A stretch of 64,000 bases of DNA from Flavihumibacter petaseus NBRC 106054 (GCF_000974785.1 NZ_BBWV01000002.1:682001-746000), one strand, 5' to 3'. Counted from the stretch's first letter, positions 17,792 to 26,736 are shown. Translations and numbers: made by a program. Notes: generated from the letters alone by a model not told the origin.

Positions 17792-17798
17792 CAGTCAG

Positions 17799-18515
17799 CT
17801 ATTTCAATTGCCTTAAGTAAAGTTGGATCGTGTTCTCGTATCCATAATACAGCGCATCACAAACCAGTGCATGGCCGATAGAAACTTCTGCCAGGTGCGG
17901 TACGTTCCTGGCGAAGAATTGCAGGTTTTGCAGATCCAGGTCATGACCCGCATTGATGCCGAGACCCAGTTCATGGGCTCTTTTTGCGGCAGCGGTAAAG
18001 GGCGCGACCGCTGCTTCGCGATCCAGGGCAAAATGCACGGCATAAGGTTCGGTATACAGCTCTACGCGGTCAGTTCCTGTTTCCGCAGCGCCATTGATCA
18101 TGTTGATCACGGGATCAACAAAGATGGATGTGCGGATACCAGCGGCTTTAAAGACACCGATGATCTCTCGCAGGTAATCCGCATGCCGGAGCGTATCCCA
18201 GCCGTGATTAGACGTAATCTGTCCGAGCGCATCCGGTACCAGTGTTACCTGGTGCGGTTTCACTTCAAGAACCAGGTCGATGAATTTTTGTTCCTGGCAG
18301 TTACCCTCAATATTAAACTCGGTAGTGATCAACGGCCGTATTGCCCGCACATCGGCATAACGGATATGCCTTTCATCCGGACGGGGATGTACTGTTACAC
18401 CATTGGCGCCGAATGCCTCTGCATCCATGGCTGCTTTAACGACGTCAGGATTGCTTCCACCGCGGCTGTTGCGCAACGTGGCAAATTTGTTGATGTTCAC
18501 GGAGAGCTTGGTCAT
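17799..18515 (-). CDS. pdxJ: Pyridoxine 5'-phosphate synthase
   Basis: 238 residues, full length. Condenses 1-deoxyxylulose 5-phosphate with 3-amino-1-hydroxyacetone phosphate in the DXP-dependent vitamin B6 pathway. MTKLSVNINKFATLRNSRGG is the N-terminal signature; GVTVHPRPDERHI carries the catalytic His and Arg residues; EFNIEGN, TLVPD and INAGHDLDLQNL follow. A TATCTTTG box ends 4 bases before the ATG (minus strand), suggesting a very short leader. No other pdx gene is nearby. Confidence 0.96.
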   Translation of the reverse strand: MTKLSVNINKFATLRNSRGGSNPDVVKAAMDAEAFGANGVTVHPRPDERHIRYADVRAIRPLITTEFNIEGNCQEQKFIDLVLEVKPHQVTLVPDALGQITSNHGWDTLRHADYLREIIGVFKAAGIRTSIFVDPVINMINGAAETGTDRVELYTEPYAVHFALDREAAVAPFTAAAKRAHELGLGINAGHDLDLQNLQFFARNVPHLAEVSIGHALVCDALYYGYENTIQLYLRQLK

Positions 18516-19007
18516 GCTACAAAGATAATATGCTGCGCGTGTTTTTCACGCGAACCTGGGTGTCACGCAAGGTCTCAGTTTTCAGACATGGATGCCCGGT
18601 TTCGCGCAAAGATGCAAAGGTGCAAAGGTGCAAAGGAGAGAAAGATTAGCACCCGACAAAAATTTCAGGCAATGCGTGAGTGAACAAGTGGCCTGTTTTC
18701 CACGAAAAATGGTAACAGTAAAAGATGTCTGTTGAAACACTTTTTTGCTTACATCACCTTCAACTATTACTAATGCTGCATCTATGACTGCAACAATTAA
18801 ATCGGCATTATACAACTACAAACACAACTACAAACCCTACTACTACAACAACAACAACTACTACTACTACTTTGCGCCTTTGCACCTTTGCGCCTTGGCG
18901 TGAAAAAAGTACACCTGCGTGAAAAAGCGCAGCGCCCAAAAACTTCAGCAAAAAAAATCGCGAGAAACGCGCCCACAGCTACAAAGCATTTCACCGCGTC
19001 TTTTCTT
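18516..19007. repeat. Non-coding spacer with inverted GCAAAGG repeats and a triplet-repeat tract
   Basis: Holds GCGCAAAGATGCAAAGG followed by two more TGCAAAGG units at 18604-18636 and an opposite-facing TTTGCGCCTTTGCACC block at 18871-18894; together they form an imperfect inverted repeat about 230 bases apart. Between them, 18811-18870 is a simple tract of ACA and ACT triplets. GCGTGAAAA fragments flank both arms. No gene is apparent. A candidate pdxJ -7 box is at 18520-18527. Confidence 0.7.
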
Positions 19008-21497
19008 CTACCAGCGTGCAACCAGCTTGAGGTTCAGCAACCGTGGCGTGAGCCGGTTGGGGATAGCATAGGTAGTATTGGCAAAATCCTTGATGAGCAG
19101 GTAAGAGATCGTATTGGGGCGGTCGATCACGTTATAGACTTCCAGCGTCGCCCAGATATTGTCGAAATCCCGGAAAGGGCTGTGGCTGCGCCGTTTGCTG
19201 CGATCGCTCGTGAGAAGCAGGGCGCTGAAACCGAGGTCGATCCGAAGGTAAGGGTCGATGATCAGAGCGTTCCTGTATTTCGCTGAATTGGGAATATTAT
19301 AGGGGAGGTTGGAACCATAGATCGTGTTGACGTAGATCTTGAAATTCTTATTGGTACTGAGATAGTCCTGGAAGAAAATGCCGACAGTGATCAGGCGGTC
19401 TGTTGGCCGGCGCAGCCAGCCGTGCTGGGTAAGGGTGCTGTCCACCGGCTGGTTGAGTGAGTCAAGGGTATAGTTATAGAAGTAATCGTCTTTGATGTCT
19501 TCCCGCGTGCGCATGAAACCAAGACTGAAATAACTCTCTGCATCCTTCACGATATCGCCGATGATTCTGGTTTCGATACCTGCAGCATAGGCTTTGGCAT
19601 TGTTTTCACCGTAGTATCGCATGCGTACATTGTCGATGTCATACGGCACTACATCCCAGAGTGATTTGTAGTATGCTTCAGCGGTCCATTTCAACTGGCG
19701 GCCAAAGGCATTGAAGTTGTAATCGAATCCGCCGCTTACCTGCCAGCTCTTCTGGGCTTTCAGGTCATAATTGACTGTTCCGTCATACCGCCGCATTTCG
19801 CGGTAGAAGGGAGGTTGCTGGTAGATGCCGGCGCTTCCGCGAAAGATGATGTCGCGTTTCCAGTTCCTGGGTTTCCAGGAAATGCCTGCGCGGGGAGAAA
19901 TGAGGAATTCGTTGTTGAGGTCATTGTAGTTGAACCGCACACCGGCCTGGAGACTGAATCCGGAGGAGTCACCCAAAGCGAAATTGTCCTGGATAAAGGC
20001 GCTGTAGCGGTTTACGCCGAAATCAGCGGTTGATTTCAGGCGCTTGTACAAAGGCAGTGCGCCAGGCTGATAGGGAAGGGAATAACCTGCTGAATCCTGG
20101 TATTCGAATTCATTGAGATGGTCATCCACGAGTTGCCGGTCATAGGAGAGTCCCCAGTTGACAAAATGGTTGCCCACATCCCAGTATCCCTTATGCGAAA
20201 AATTCCAGACATCGATTTTCAGATCATTCCGGGCATAGTTCTGGAAGACACCGGCGCCGAGCGGATTGACGATCTCCCCGAAGTCATGTTTGCTTTCATC
20301 AAAAGATCTTTCCCCGAAAAGATAAGCACCTGTAATATCGATGTTTTCGTTCTCGCGGTCGCGGTACCAGGAACCCATCCATTTCAACCGGAGATTTTTG
20401 TGCACCTGCTGTTGCAGGGAGATGCCGGCCATCTGGGTGCGGTAACGATCCTCTTCTCTTCCATTGAAATAGATGTCGAGGCCCAGGTTTGCGGAGTAAT
20501 AGGGAGAGAATACTGCCGCGGAGGGCTGGCTGAAAGTGGGTTGCAGCAGGAATTTGTTTCCTGAAAAGTTCGTCAGCAATTCAGCAGTCCACCGCGGACT
20601 GACCTGCCAGGTGAAAAGGCTTTGAAAGTCGACGGCAGAAGGAACATAGTTTCCCTTGGTTTCCTGGCTGCTCAGCAGGTTGCGGTTGTTGCGGTGGCGG
20701 GCGCCTACGAGGTAGCTGAACCTGCTGTTTTTGGTGCTGCCTTCCAGTTCAAGACCCTGTTCGAGTAAGCCGATATAAGCTGATCCCCCGAAGGTTTTTG
20801 GTTTTTTATAGGCAATGTCAAGTACGGAAGAAAGCTTGTCGCCGTATTTCGCCTGGAAGCCACCTTCATAGAAATTGACAGACCGGGTCATTTCCGGGTT
20901 GATGAAACTCAGGCCCTCCTGCTGGCCGTTCCTTACCAGGTAAGGACGATATACTTCAAAATCATTGACGTAAATGAGGTTCTCATCATAACTGCCTCCA
21001 CGAACATTATAGTTGGAGGTGAGCTCATTGTTGGAACCGACAAAAACCTTGATGAGACTTTCGATGCCGCCACCAGGTGTGGGAATGTTGATGGCTTGTT
21101 TGGGATTGATGGTAACGAGCCCGGCTTCCCGGCGGGTGCGTTCGTCCGTTACCGTGACTTCCGGAAGTGCCGTACTGCTGCGGGTCATCCGGAGGGTGAT
21201 GGTTTCTTCTTCCTTGTTGTTGAGGAGAAAATTCCTTTGTTCGGTTTGATACCCGGTATAAGTGAAGACCAGCGCAACTGCTTTTTCTGCAACTACCTGG
21301 ATCCGGAAGCGGCCGGAATCATTGGTGCTGGTACCTGCGGTTTTACCGAGCAGGGTGATGCTTACACCCGGAAGGGGGCGGTCGTCTTCATTGACCACGA
21401 TGCCGGTGATCGTTGCTTTTTTTGCCTGTGCCCATACCATGCAGGGCATAAGAAGGATCCCTGAGACAAGGACAGCGATATAATGGCGTAAGGTCAC
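19008..21497 (-). CDS. TonB-dependent outer-membrane receptor with carboxypeptidase-regulatory-like domain
   Basis: 829 residues, signal peptide ending at VWAQ (residue 24). Residues 28-115 are a CarboxypepD_reg-like beta sandwich (ITGIVVNEDDRPLPGVSITLLG). The plug begins near IETL-like SLIKVFVGSNNELTSNYNVRGGSYDENLIYVNDFEV; the rest is a 22-strand barrel ending LLNLKLVARW with a terminal aromatic. It has no STN signalling domain and no SusD partner, so it is not a SusC. Substrate unknown. The start overlaps rpe by 4 bases (ATGA), and expression is likely tied to rpe and the TPR lipoprotein. Confidence 0.9.
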   Translation of the reverse strand: MTLRHYIAVLVSGILLMPCMVWAQAKKATITGIVVNEDDRPLPGVSITLLGKTAGTSTNDSGRFRIQVVAEKAVALVFTYTGYQTEQRNFLLNNKEEETITLRMTRSSTALPEVTVTDERTRREAGLVTINPKQAINIPTPGGGIESLIKVFVGSNNELTSNYNVRGGSYDENLIYVNDFEVYRPYLVRNGQQEGLSFINPEMTRSVNFYEGGFQAKYGDKLSSVLDIAYKKPKTFGGSAYIGLLEQGLELEGSTKNSRFSYLVGARHRNNRNLLSSQETKGNYVPSAVDFQSLFTWQVSPRWTAELLTNFSGNKFLLQPTFSQPSAAVFSPYYSANLGLDIYFNGREEDRYRTQMAGISLQQQVHKNLRLKWMGSWYRDRENENIDITGAYLFGERSFDESKHDFGEIVNPLGAGVFQNYARNDLKIDVWNFSHKGYWDVGNHFVNWGLSYDRQLVDDHLNEFEYQDSAGYSLPYQPGALPLYKRLKSTADFGVNRYSAFIQDNFALGDSSGFSLQAGVRFNYNDLNNEFLISPRAGISWKPRNWKRDIIFRGSAGIYQQPPFYREMRRYDGTVNYDLKAQKSWQVSGGFDYNFNAFGRQLKWTAEAYYKSLWDVVPYDIDNVRMRYYGENNAKAYAAGIETRIIGDIVKDAESYFSLGFMRTREDIKDDYFYNYTLDSLNQPVDSTLTQHGWLRRPTDRLITVGIFFQDYLSTNKNFKIYVNTIYGSNLPYNIPNSAKYRNALIIDPYLRIDLGFSALLLTSDRSKRRSHSPFRDFDNIWATLEVYNVIDRPNTISYLLIKDFANTTYAIPNRLTPRLLNLKLVARW

Positions 21498-22147
21498 TTT
21501 TGTCCGGTTTGCTTGAAAGCAGCAATGGCTGCAGCGGGATCCTTGGCGCGGAAAACAGAAGTACCGGCCACCAGCACATCTGCACCTGCATCGAGCAACT
21601 GGCGGGCGTTATCAAGATCCACGCCACCATCCACTTCGATCAGGGTGTTGAGTCCTTTTTTGTTGATGCGTTGTTTCAGTACACGGATCTTCTCATAAGT
21701 ATGCGGAATGAATTGCTGCCCGCCGAACCCGGGATTCACGCTCATGATCAGTACGAGGTGAAGATCGGGGAGGATATCGTACAACAGTTCAACCGGTGTA
21801 TGGGGATTGATCGCCACGCCGGCCGTCATACCCAGGTCACGGATCTGCTGTACATTCCTGTGGAGGTGCCGGCAGGCTTCCAGGTGTACGGTAAGGTTGT
21901 TGGCGCCGGCATCACGAAAGGCACTTGCAAATTTTTCGGGTTCTTCGATCATCAAATGCACGTCGAAGATCTTCTGGCTTGCTTTACGCAGCTGGCTGAT
22001 TACCGGAAGGCCGTAACTGATATTGGGTACGAACCGGCCATCCATCACATCCAGGTGAAACCAGTCGGCCGCAGAATTGTTAAGCAGGTCGCAGGCTTTT
22101 TGCAGGTGAAGGAAGTCGGCAGCAAGTAAAGAAGGTGCTAGCAACAT
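21494..22147 (-). CDS. rpe: Ribulose-phosphate 3-epimerase
   Basis: Interconverts ribulose 5-phosphate and xylulose 5-phosphate in the pentose phosphate pathway. 217 residues; LLAPSLLAADFLHL, WFHLDVMDGRFVPNISYG with the metal-binding His and Asp, VHLMIEEPE, MSVNPGFGGQQFI and EVDGGVDLDNA are all intact. Lies 24 bases after the TPR lipoprotein gene and overlaps the receptor gene by 4 bases. A TACTTTTA element sits 5 bases before the ATG. Confidence 0.97.
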   Translation of the reverse strand: MLLAPSLLAADFLHLQKACDLLNNSAADWFHLDVMDGRFVPNISYGLPVISQLRKASQKIFDVHLMIEEPEKFASAFRDAGANNLTVHLEACRHLHRNVQQIRDLGMTAGVAINPHTPVELLYDILPDLHLVLIMSVNPGFGGQQFIPHTYEKIRVLKQRINKKGLNTLIEVDGGVDLDNARQLLDAGADVLVAGTSVFRAKDPAAAIAAFKQTGQK

Positions 22148-22171
22148 AGCTTTAAAAGTACAGTATTTGAA

Positions 22172-23185
22172 TTATTTGCCACCCAGCTTTTCCGCGCGTT
22201 CGCGGGCTTCGGTGAACTCTTTGTCAAGAGCGTACGCGCGAACATAATTGGCAATGGCATCTTCCTTTTTACCCAGCGCTTCATAGCACCGGCCCTGCCA
22301 GAAATAGGCATCCGCAAAAGTGTTGGTCACGGTGGCTGCCAGTTTGAATTGCTGCAAGGCTTCATCCAGGTTTTTCTGACCGAAATAGATGATCCCCTTT
22401 TCAATATAGGCCTCCTGGAATTTCCAGTCCATCCGGATACACTGGTTAAAAGCTTCGAGTGCTTTGGCTGACTGACCGGTATTGGCGTAATAGATCCCCT
22501 TGATATAAACCGGGTCGATCAATTCTCCGGCGGAGTCTCTTCCGATAACTTCATCCGCCAGTGCTACCGCACGCGGATTTTTCTTTTCCGCATACAGATT
22601 TGCAAGGGAAATGGCAGCCAGCTGTGTGGGTTGCAGGGAAAATGACTTTTCGAGGTCGGTGATGGCGGCGGCGGTATCAGCTTTGTTCAGGTGGAGCGTA
22701 GCCCTTTCATAGTAGGCCTCAAAGTCGTTTGGGTCATTCGCAATGATGGTGTCATAAGCAGCAATTGCCTGGTCGTACTGACCATTCAGCAGGAGCGCTT
22801 CACCCATGCGGCGTTTGAGCAGGAGGCTTTCCGGGAACTGCTGTTGCAAAGCCTGAAGTTTTTTCATGGCCTCATCACTTTTGCCCTGCAGGAAAAGATT
22901 GTTGACCAGCTGAACGCCTAGAGCTTCAGTGGGCGATTTGTCCCACACCTTGCTCAGGTCGCGGTAAGCCAGTACATATTGCGCCTGCTGGGTAAGCAGA
23001 TCGGCCCTGCGTAGATATAGGGAGAGATTATCCGGATACCTGCGGATACTGTCAGAAACGCCGGCGAATGGAGGCGCATCCAGTATGGCTTTGTTGTTCG
23101 GAGCAGCTTTACCACCGTTATCGGAATTGCAGCCGGCGACAGCCACCAGTACGGCCATTAATGCAGTTTTAACCCGGATATTCAT
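22172..23185 (-). CDS. TPR-repeat lipoprotein
   Basis: 337 residues. The signal peptide ends in lipobox AVAGC with Cys at residue 19. From about residue 50 the protein is nearly all tetratricopeptide repeats; units such as LLNGQYDQAIAAYDTIIANDP and [19 protein letters not shown] show the A8-G-Y-A20-P27 pattern, giving seven or so repeats. Probably an outer-membrane-anchored scaffold. First gene of a minus-strand operon with rpe and the TonB receptor. A TAGCTTTG box ends 4 bases before its ATG and it is divergent from the PD40 gene. Confidence 0.88.
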   Translation of the reverse strand: MNIRVKTALMAVLVAVAGCNSDNGGKAAPNNKAILDAPPFAGVSDSIRRYPDNLSLYLRRADLLTQQAQYVLAYRDLSKVWDKSPTEALGVQLVNNLFLQGKSDEAMKKLQALQQQFPESLLLKRRMGEALLLNGQYDQAIAAYDTIIANDPNDFEAYYERATLHLNKADTAAAITDLEKSFSLQPTQLAAISLANLYAEKKNPRAVALADEVIGRDSAGELIDPVYIKGIYYANTGQSAKALEAFNQCIRMDWKFQEAYIEKGIIYFGQKNLDEALQQFKLAATVTNTFADAYFWQGRCYEALGKKEDAIANYVRAYALDKEFTEARERAEKLGGK

Positions 23186-23189
23186 TTTC

Positions 23190-23197
23190 CAAAGCTA
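23190..23197 (-). promoter_or_regulatory. Candidate -7 box for the TPR lipoprotein operon
   Basis: On the minus strand TAGCTTTG matches TAnnTTTG and ends 4 bases before the start codon at 23185. Same close spacing as at hisIE and pdxJ. Confidence 0.35.
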
Positions 23198-23226
23198 TGG
23201 ATTTCGGCAGGAACGGGATTATCCAA

Positions 23227-23234
23227 TACATTTG
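23227..23234 (+). promoter_or_regulatory. Candidate -7 box for the PD40 protein gene
   Basis: TACATTTG matches TAnnTTTG and lies 16 bases before the ATG at 23251, the same spacing as for infA and the cytochrome gene. No clear -33 element. Confidence 0.4.
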
Positions 23235-23250
23235 CGCTCGAACGCGAAAC

Positions 23251-24360
23251 ATGAAAAGCAGTTATATTTCCGCATTCCTGGTAACGGTAACACTGGTGAT
23301 CGCCGGTATGCATACCGGGCGGGCACAAACGAAGGCAGAACATGCCCGTCCTGCAGACACCCTTCACTACCCGGAAGAAACCCATTTCAGGAATCTCCGG
23401 CAGCTGACCTTCGGAGGTGATAATGCCGAGGCGTATTTCAGCTATGACGGCCGTTACCTGATCTTCCAGCGCACCAACGCCAAAGAAGGTTTGCCCTGTG
23501 ACCAGATCTTCATTGGTAAAGTGCCTCAGACTGCTGCAGAACCATTTCAGCCCAGGATGGTGAGTACGGGTAAGGGAAGGACCACCTGCCCTTATTTTCT
23601 GCCTGACGGCAAACATATCATCTATGCCTCCACGCACCTGGGCGGCGATAGTTGTCCCCCGGTTCCGGACCGTTCCAAATACGGTAACCGGTATATCTGG
23701 CCACTTTATGACAGCTATGATATCTTCCTGGCGGATACTTCCGGCAGGATTATCAAACAGCTGACCAACGCCAAAGGCTATGATGCTGAAGCTACCCTTT
23801 CTCCCGACGGCAAAACGATGATCTATACGAGCGACAAAGACGGTGATCTTGACCTCTATGCGATGGATCTGGCCACCGGTAAAGAAAAGAAACTGACGAA
23901 TACGCTGGGATATGATGGTGGGGCGTGGTTCAGCCGCGATGGTAAGAAAATCATCTGGAGGGCCAGCCGTCCGCAGACACCGGAAGAGGTTACTGAATAC
24001 AAGGAATTGCTGGCAGCGCACCTGGTGGCGCCTACCAGGATGGAGGTTTTCACGGCCAATGCCGACGGAAGCAATGTGCAGCAGGTGACCAGGCTGGGCA
24101 ATGCCAACTGGGCACCGGTTTTCATGCCAGACAGCAGGCGCATCCTGTTTGCGTCGAACCATGAATACAAACGTGGTTTCCCCTTTAATCTCTATACCAT
24201 TAATCCTGATGGTTCGGGATTACAGAAGATCAGCCGCGACAAAGGCTTTGATGCTTTTGCCATGTTCAGTTACGACGGAAAAAAACTGGTGTTCTGTTCC
24301 AACCGCAATAACGGTGGAACGCGTGATACCAATATCTTTGTTGCTGACTGGACCGAATAA
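23251..24360 (+). CDS. Exported TolB-like PD40 beta-propeller protein
   Basis: 369 residues from the ATG giving MKSSYISAFLVTVTLVIAG, a signal peptide ending near GRAQ. The mature protein consists of WD40-like PD40 blades, for example YFSYDGRYLIFQRT, YFLPDGKHIIYAS, TLSPDGKTMIYTSDKDGDLDLYAMDL, WFSRDGKKIIWRAS and MFSYDGKKLVFCSNR. These resemble the C-terminal propeller of TolB and many stand-alone periplasmic proteins of Bacteroidota. Function unknown; no catalytic domain is attached. A longer start 54 bases upstream is open but has no signal peptide at its N terminus. Confidence 0.85.
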   Translation: MKSSYISAFLVTVTLVIAGMHTGRAQTKAEHARPADTLHYPEETHFRNLRQLTFGGDNAEAYFSYDGRYLIFQRTNAKEGLPCDQIFIGKVPQTAAEPFQPRMVSTGKGRTTCPYFLPDGKHIIYASTHLGGDSCPPVPDRSKYGNRYIWPLYDSYDIFLADTSGRIIKQLTNAKGYDAEATLSPDGKTMIYTSDKDGDLDLYAMDLATGKEKKLTNTLGYDGGAWFSRDGKKIIWRASRPQTPEEVTEYKELLAAHLVAPTRMEVFTANADGSNVQQVTRLGNANWAPVFMPDSRRILFASNHEYKRGFPFNLYTINPDGSGLQKISRDKGFDAFAMFSYDGKKLVFCSNRNNGGTRDTNIFVADWTE

Positions 24361-24382
24361 ACAATACAACAACTTTCCTGCT

Positions 24383-24853
24383 ATGTATACCGGACTCTTA
24401 CATCTCCATAGTTTCCTTCGCTGGGTAATTCTTGTACTGTTGATTATTGCCCTGGTGCGGCATTTCAATGGCATGATGGACAAGAATGCCTATACGAAAA
24501 AAGACCGCAAGACCGACCTGTTCCTGATGATCAGCGCGCATACGACATTCCTCATCGGATTGATCCAGTGGCTGATTGGCGATCTCGGATTGAAAAATAT
24601 CATGAAGCTCGGTTTCGGAGAGGTGATGAAATCTGCACCTTACCGGTTTTTTGCCGTGGAGCATTTTGTGGGCATGCTGATCGCTATTGTGCTGATTACG
24701 ATCGGAAGAGGCAAGGGGAAACCTGCCACTGCAGCCGGACCGCAGCACAAACAGGCTTTCTGGCTGTTCCTGATTGCACTGGTCGTTATTCTTGCCAGCA
24801 TTCCGTGGCCATTCCGGGAAGCCATTGCGCGTCCCTGGTTCCCCGGCATGTAA
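24383..24853 (+). CDS. Small integral membrane protein, cytochrome b-like
   Basis: 156 residues with about four membrane helices: LRWVILVLLIIALV, LFLMISAHTTFLIGLIQWLI, FFAVEHFVGMLIAIVLITIG and AFWLFLIALVVILASI. HxxxR near the start (LHSFLRW), a His in each of the second and third helices and the overall pattern match a family often labelled cytochrome b in Bacteroidota, though haem binding is not shown. Starts 22 bases after the PD40 gene and is likely in the same operon. An open frame continues upstream but overlaps the PD40 gene and is not used. Confidence 0.75.
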   Translation: MYTGLLHLHSFLRWVILVLLIIALVRHFNGMMDKNAYTKKDRKTDLFLMISAHTTFLIGLIQWLIGDLGLKNIMKLGFGEVMKSAPYRFFAVEHFVGMLIAIVLITIGRGKGKPATAAGPQHKQAFWLFLIALVVILASIPWPFREAIARPWFPGM

Positions 24854-24859
24854 GTGGGA

Positions 24860-25396
24860 TTATTCGTCGGTGGTGATATGACCCGGGGCAACGCCCTGGC
24901 CACGTCGTCCCAATTCTACAACTGCGCAATCCCTGATCTGGTCGCCATCGATTACGAACTGAACCAGCGTTCGTACAGTATGCCAGCCCTGGTGACCAGC
25001 AGCACCGGGATTGATGTGCAGGCATTGCAGGGCAGCATCATACTGCACTTTCAGGATATGGGAATGTCCGCTGATAAACAGCCGGGCACCGGAAGCCGCG
25101 ATTTCTTTTTTTACACCCGGGGCATAGCGCCCGGGATAACCTCCGATATGTTTCATCATTACCGGAACAGCTTCGCAGGTAAAATGCAGCACTTCCGGAA
25201 ACACCGAACGAATAGCATAGCCATCGATATTGCCGTAAACTCCTTTGACAGGCTTACCGGTTTTTTCCAATGCTTCTGCTACGGCCTCATTGCCGAAGTC
25301 GCCGGCATGCCAGATCTCGTCGCAGTTGTCCAGCGCTTTGAGGATCTTGTCATCCATCCAGCTGTGTGTATCTGATATCAGTCCGATTTTTGTCAT
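24860..25396 (-). CDS. Metallophosphoesterase, YfcE/MJ0936 phosphodiesterase family
   Basis: 178 residues from MTKIGLISDTHSW. The calcineurin-like metal motifs are complete: SDTHSW, HAGDFGN, GNIDGY, SGHSHI and NPGAAGHQG. Family members hydrolyse phosphodiesters with two metal ions; E. coli YfcE has no settled physiological substrate. Convergent with the membrane-protein gene, 6 bases apart. An in-frame TTG 12 bases upstream is possible but less likely. Confidence 0.9.
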   Translation of the reverse strand: MTKIGLISDTHSWMDDKILKALDNCDEIWHAGDFGNEAVAEALEKTGKPVKGVYGNIDGYAIRSVFPEVLHFTCEAVPVMMKHIGGYPGRYAPGVKKEIAASGARLFISGHSHILKVQYDAALQCLHINPGAAGHQGWHTVRTLVQFVIDGDQIRDCAVVELGRRGQGVAPGHITTDE

Positions 25397-25443
25397 GACG
25401 GAATGCAAAATAGGATTTACTACCTTTAGGTGAATAACCTGCT

Positions 25444-25539
25444 ATGCCATTCCACAGAAACTTCACCTGGTGGATCGACAAGCGTCGCTGGAAATACGTG
25501 TTCCTGTTAACGATGCTGGCGATGAGTGTGAGGAGTTGA
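25444..25539 (+). CDS. Possible 31-residue small protein
   Basis: An ATG-started frame of 31 codons: basic and aromatic N-terminal half (FTWWIDKRRWKYVF) and hydrophobic end (LLTMLAMSVRS). It could be a small membrane peptide. It lies 47 bases from the divergent phosphodiesterase and 39 bases before the homogentisate dioxygenase gene. There is no homology evidence, and such frames arise by chance. Confidence 0.25.
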   Translation: MPFHRNFTWWIDKRRWKYVFLLTMLAMSVRS

Positions 25540-25578
25540 TTTTTCAACCCTGCATTTCATCCTTCTAAATCAATTTAC

Positions 25579-26736
25579 ATGGCACACTATCAGAAAGTGG
25601 GACAGGTTCCCCATAAAAGACATACCCAATACCGTCAGCCCGACGGCACCTTATATTCCGAACAATTATTTTCCACCGAGGGATTCAGTAACGATTACTC
25701 CATCCTGTATCACTGCCATCCGCCCACTGCGATCATCGCAACGGATGCACCCGTGAATGTTATGCCTGTGGCAGCAGAGGCCGCCATGCTGAAACACCGC
25801 AGTTTCGAGGGTTTCCATATCGCGCCTGAAGAGGATTACCTGGATAGCCGCAAGGCCATCCTCATCAATAATGACCTGCATATTTCCCTCGCTGCACCGC
25901 GCTCCGGTAACAGGGATTATTTCTTTAAGAATGCCGACGCCGACGAGCTGATTTTTATTCATGAGGGGAGCGGCACCTTGCGTACGCAGTATGGTGAGTT
26001 GCCATTTGCATATGGCGATTACCTGGTCATTCCGCGCGGAACGATCTACCAGGTCGAATTCGCGACCACGGCGAACCGGCTGTTTGTGGTCGAGTCCTTC
26101 AGTCCCATCCGCTTTCCGAAAAAGTACCTCAGCAAAAACGGGCAGTTGCTGGAGCATTCACCTTTCTGCGAAAGGGATATCCGTGTTCCCGGAAACCTGG
26201 AAACGATTAACGAGGCGGGTGATTTCCTGATCCGGACGAAAAAGAAGGGCATGTTGTATGGCCTGCATTACGGCCATCATCCTTTTGATGTGATCGGATG
26301 GGATGGCTGTTGTTATCCTTATGCCTTCAGCATTCATGATTTTGAACCCATTACCGGCAGGGTGCATCAGCCGCCGCCGGTGCACCAGACCTTCGAGGCC
26401 AACAATTTTGTGGTCTGTTCCTTTGTGCCACGGTTGTATGATTATCATCCGCAGGCTATCCCGGCACCTTATAACCACAGTAATATTGACAGTGATGAAT
26501 TGCTTTATTATGTGGATGGTGATTTTATGAGCCGGAAAAATGTAACCCGGGGGATGATCACCCTGCATCCGGCGGGCATTCCGCATGGGCCGCATCCGGG
26601 GGCAGTGGAGAAGAGCCTGGGAAAGAAGGAGACCGGAGAACTGGCGGTGATGGTGGATACCTTTCATGCGCTGCAGCTTACGGAAGAAGCGTTGCGGATC
26701 GAGAACCAGGGGTATACGATGAGCTGGGCGGAGTGA
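25579..26736 (+). CDS. hmgA: Homogentisate 1,2-dioxygenase
   Basis: 385 residues, the short Bacteroidota form. Opens the aromatic ring of homogentisate to maleylacetoacetate using non-haem iron and O2, in tyrosine and phenylalanine breakdown. Cupin-fold marks: ADADELIFIHEGSGTLRT, GDYLVIPRGTIYQVEF, HSPFCERDI, GRVHQPPPVHQTF, and the iron-site region around H300 (YNHSNIDSDE) with HGPHPG. Other genes of the pathway (hpd, fumarylacetoacetase) are not in the window, which is not unusual in this phylum. Confidence 0.93.
   Translation: MAHYQKVGQVPHKRHTQYRQPDGTLYSEQLFSTEGFSNDYSILYHCHPPTAIIATDAPVNVMPVAAEAAMLKHRSFEGFHIAPEEDYLDSRKAILINNDLHISLAAPRSGNRDYFFKNADADELIFIHEGSGTLRTQYGELPFAYGDYLVIPRGTIYQVEFATTANRLFVVESFSPIRFPKKYLSKNGQLLEHSPFCERDIRVPGNLETINEAGDFLIRTKKKGMLYGLHYGHHPFDVIGWDGCCYPYAFSIHDFEPITGRVHQPPPVHQTFEANNFVVCSFVPRLYDYHPQAIPAPYNHSNIDSDELLYYVDGDFMSRKNVTRGMITLHPAGIPHGPHPGAVEKSLGKKETGELAVMVDTFHALQLTEEALRIENQGYTMSWAE

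Noticed and set aside
23182-24162. 326-codon minus-strand frame opposite the PD40 protein gene
   Set aside because: The plus-strand frame has a signal peptide and clear propeller motifs; the antisense product has none.
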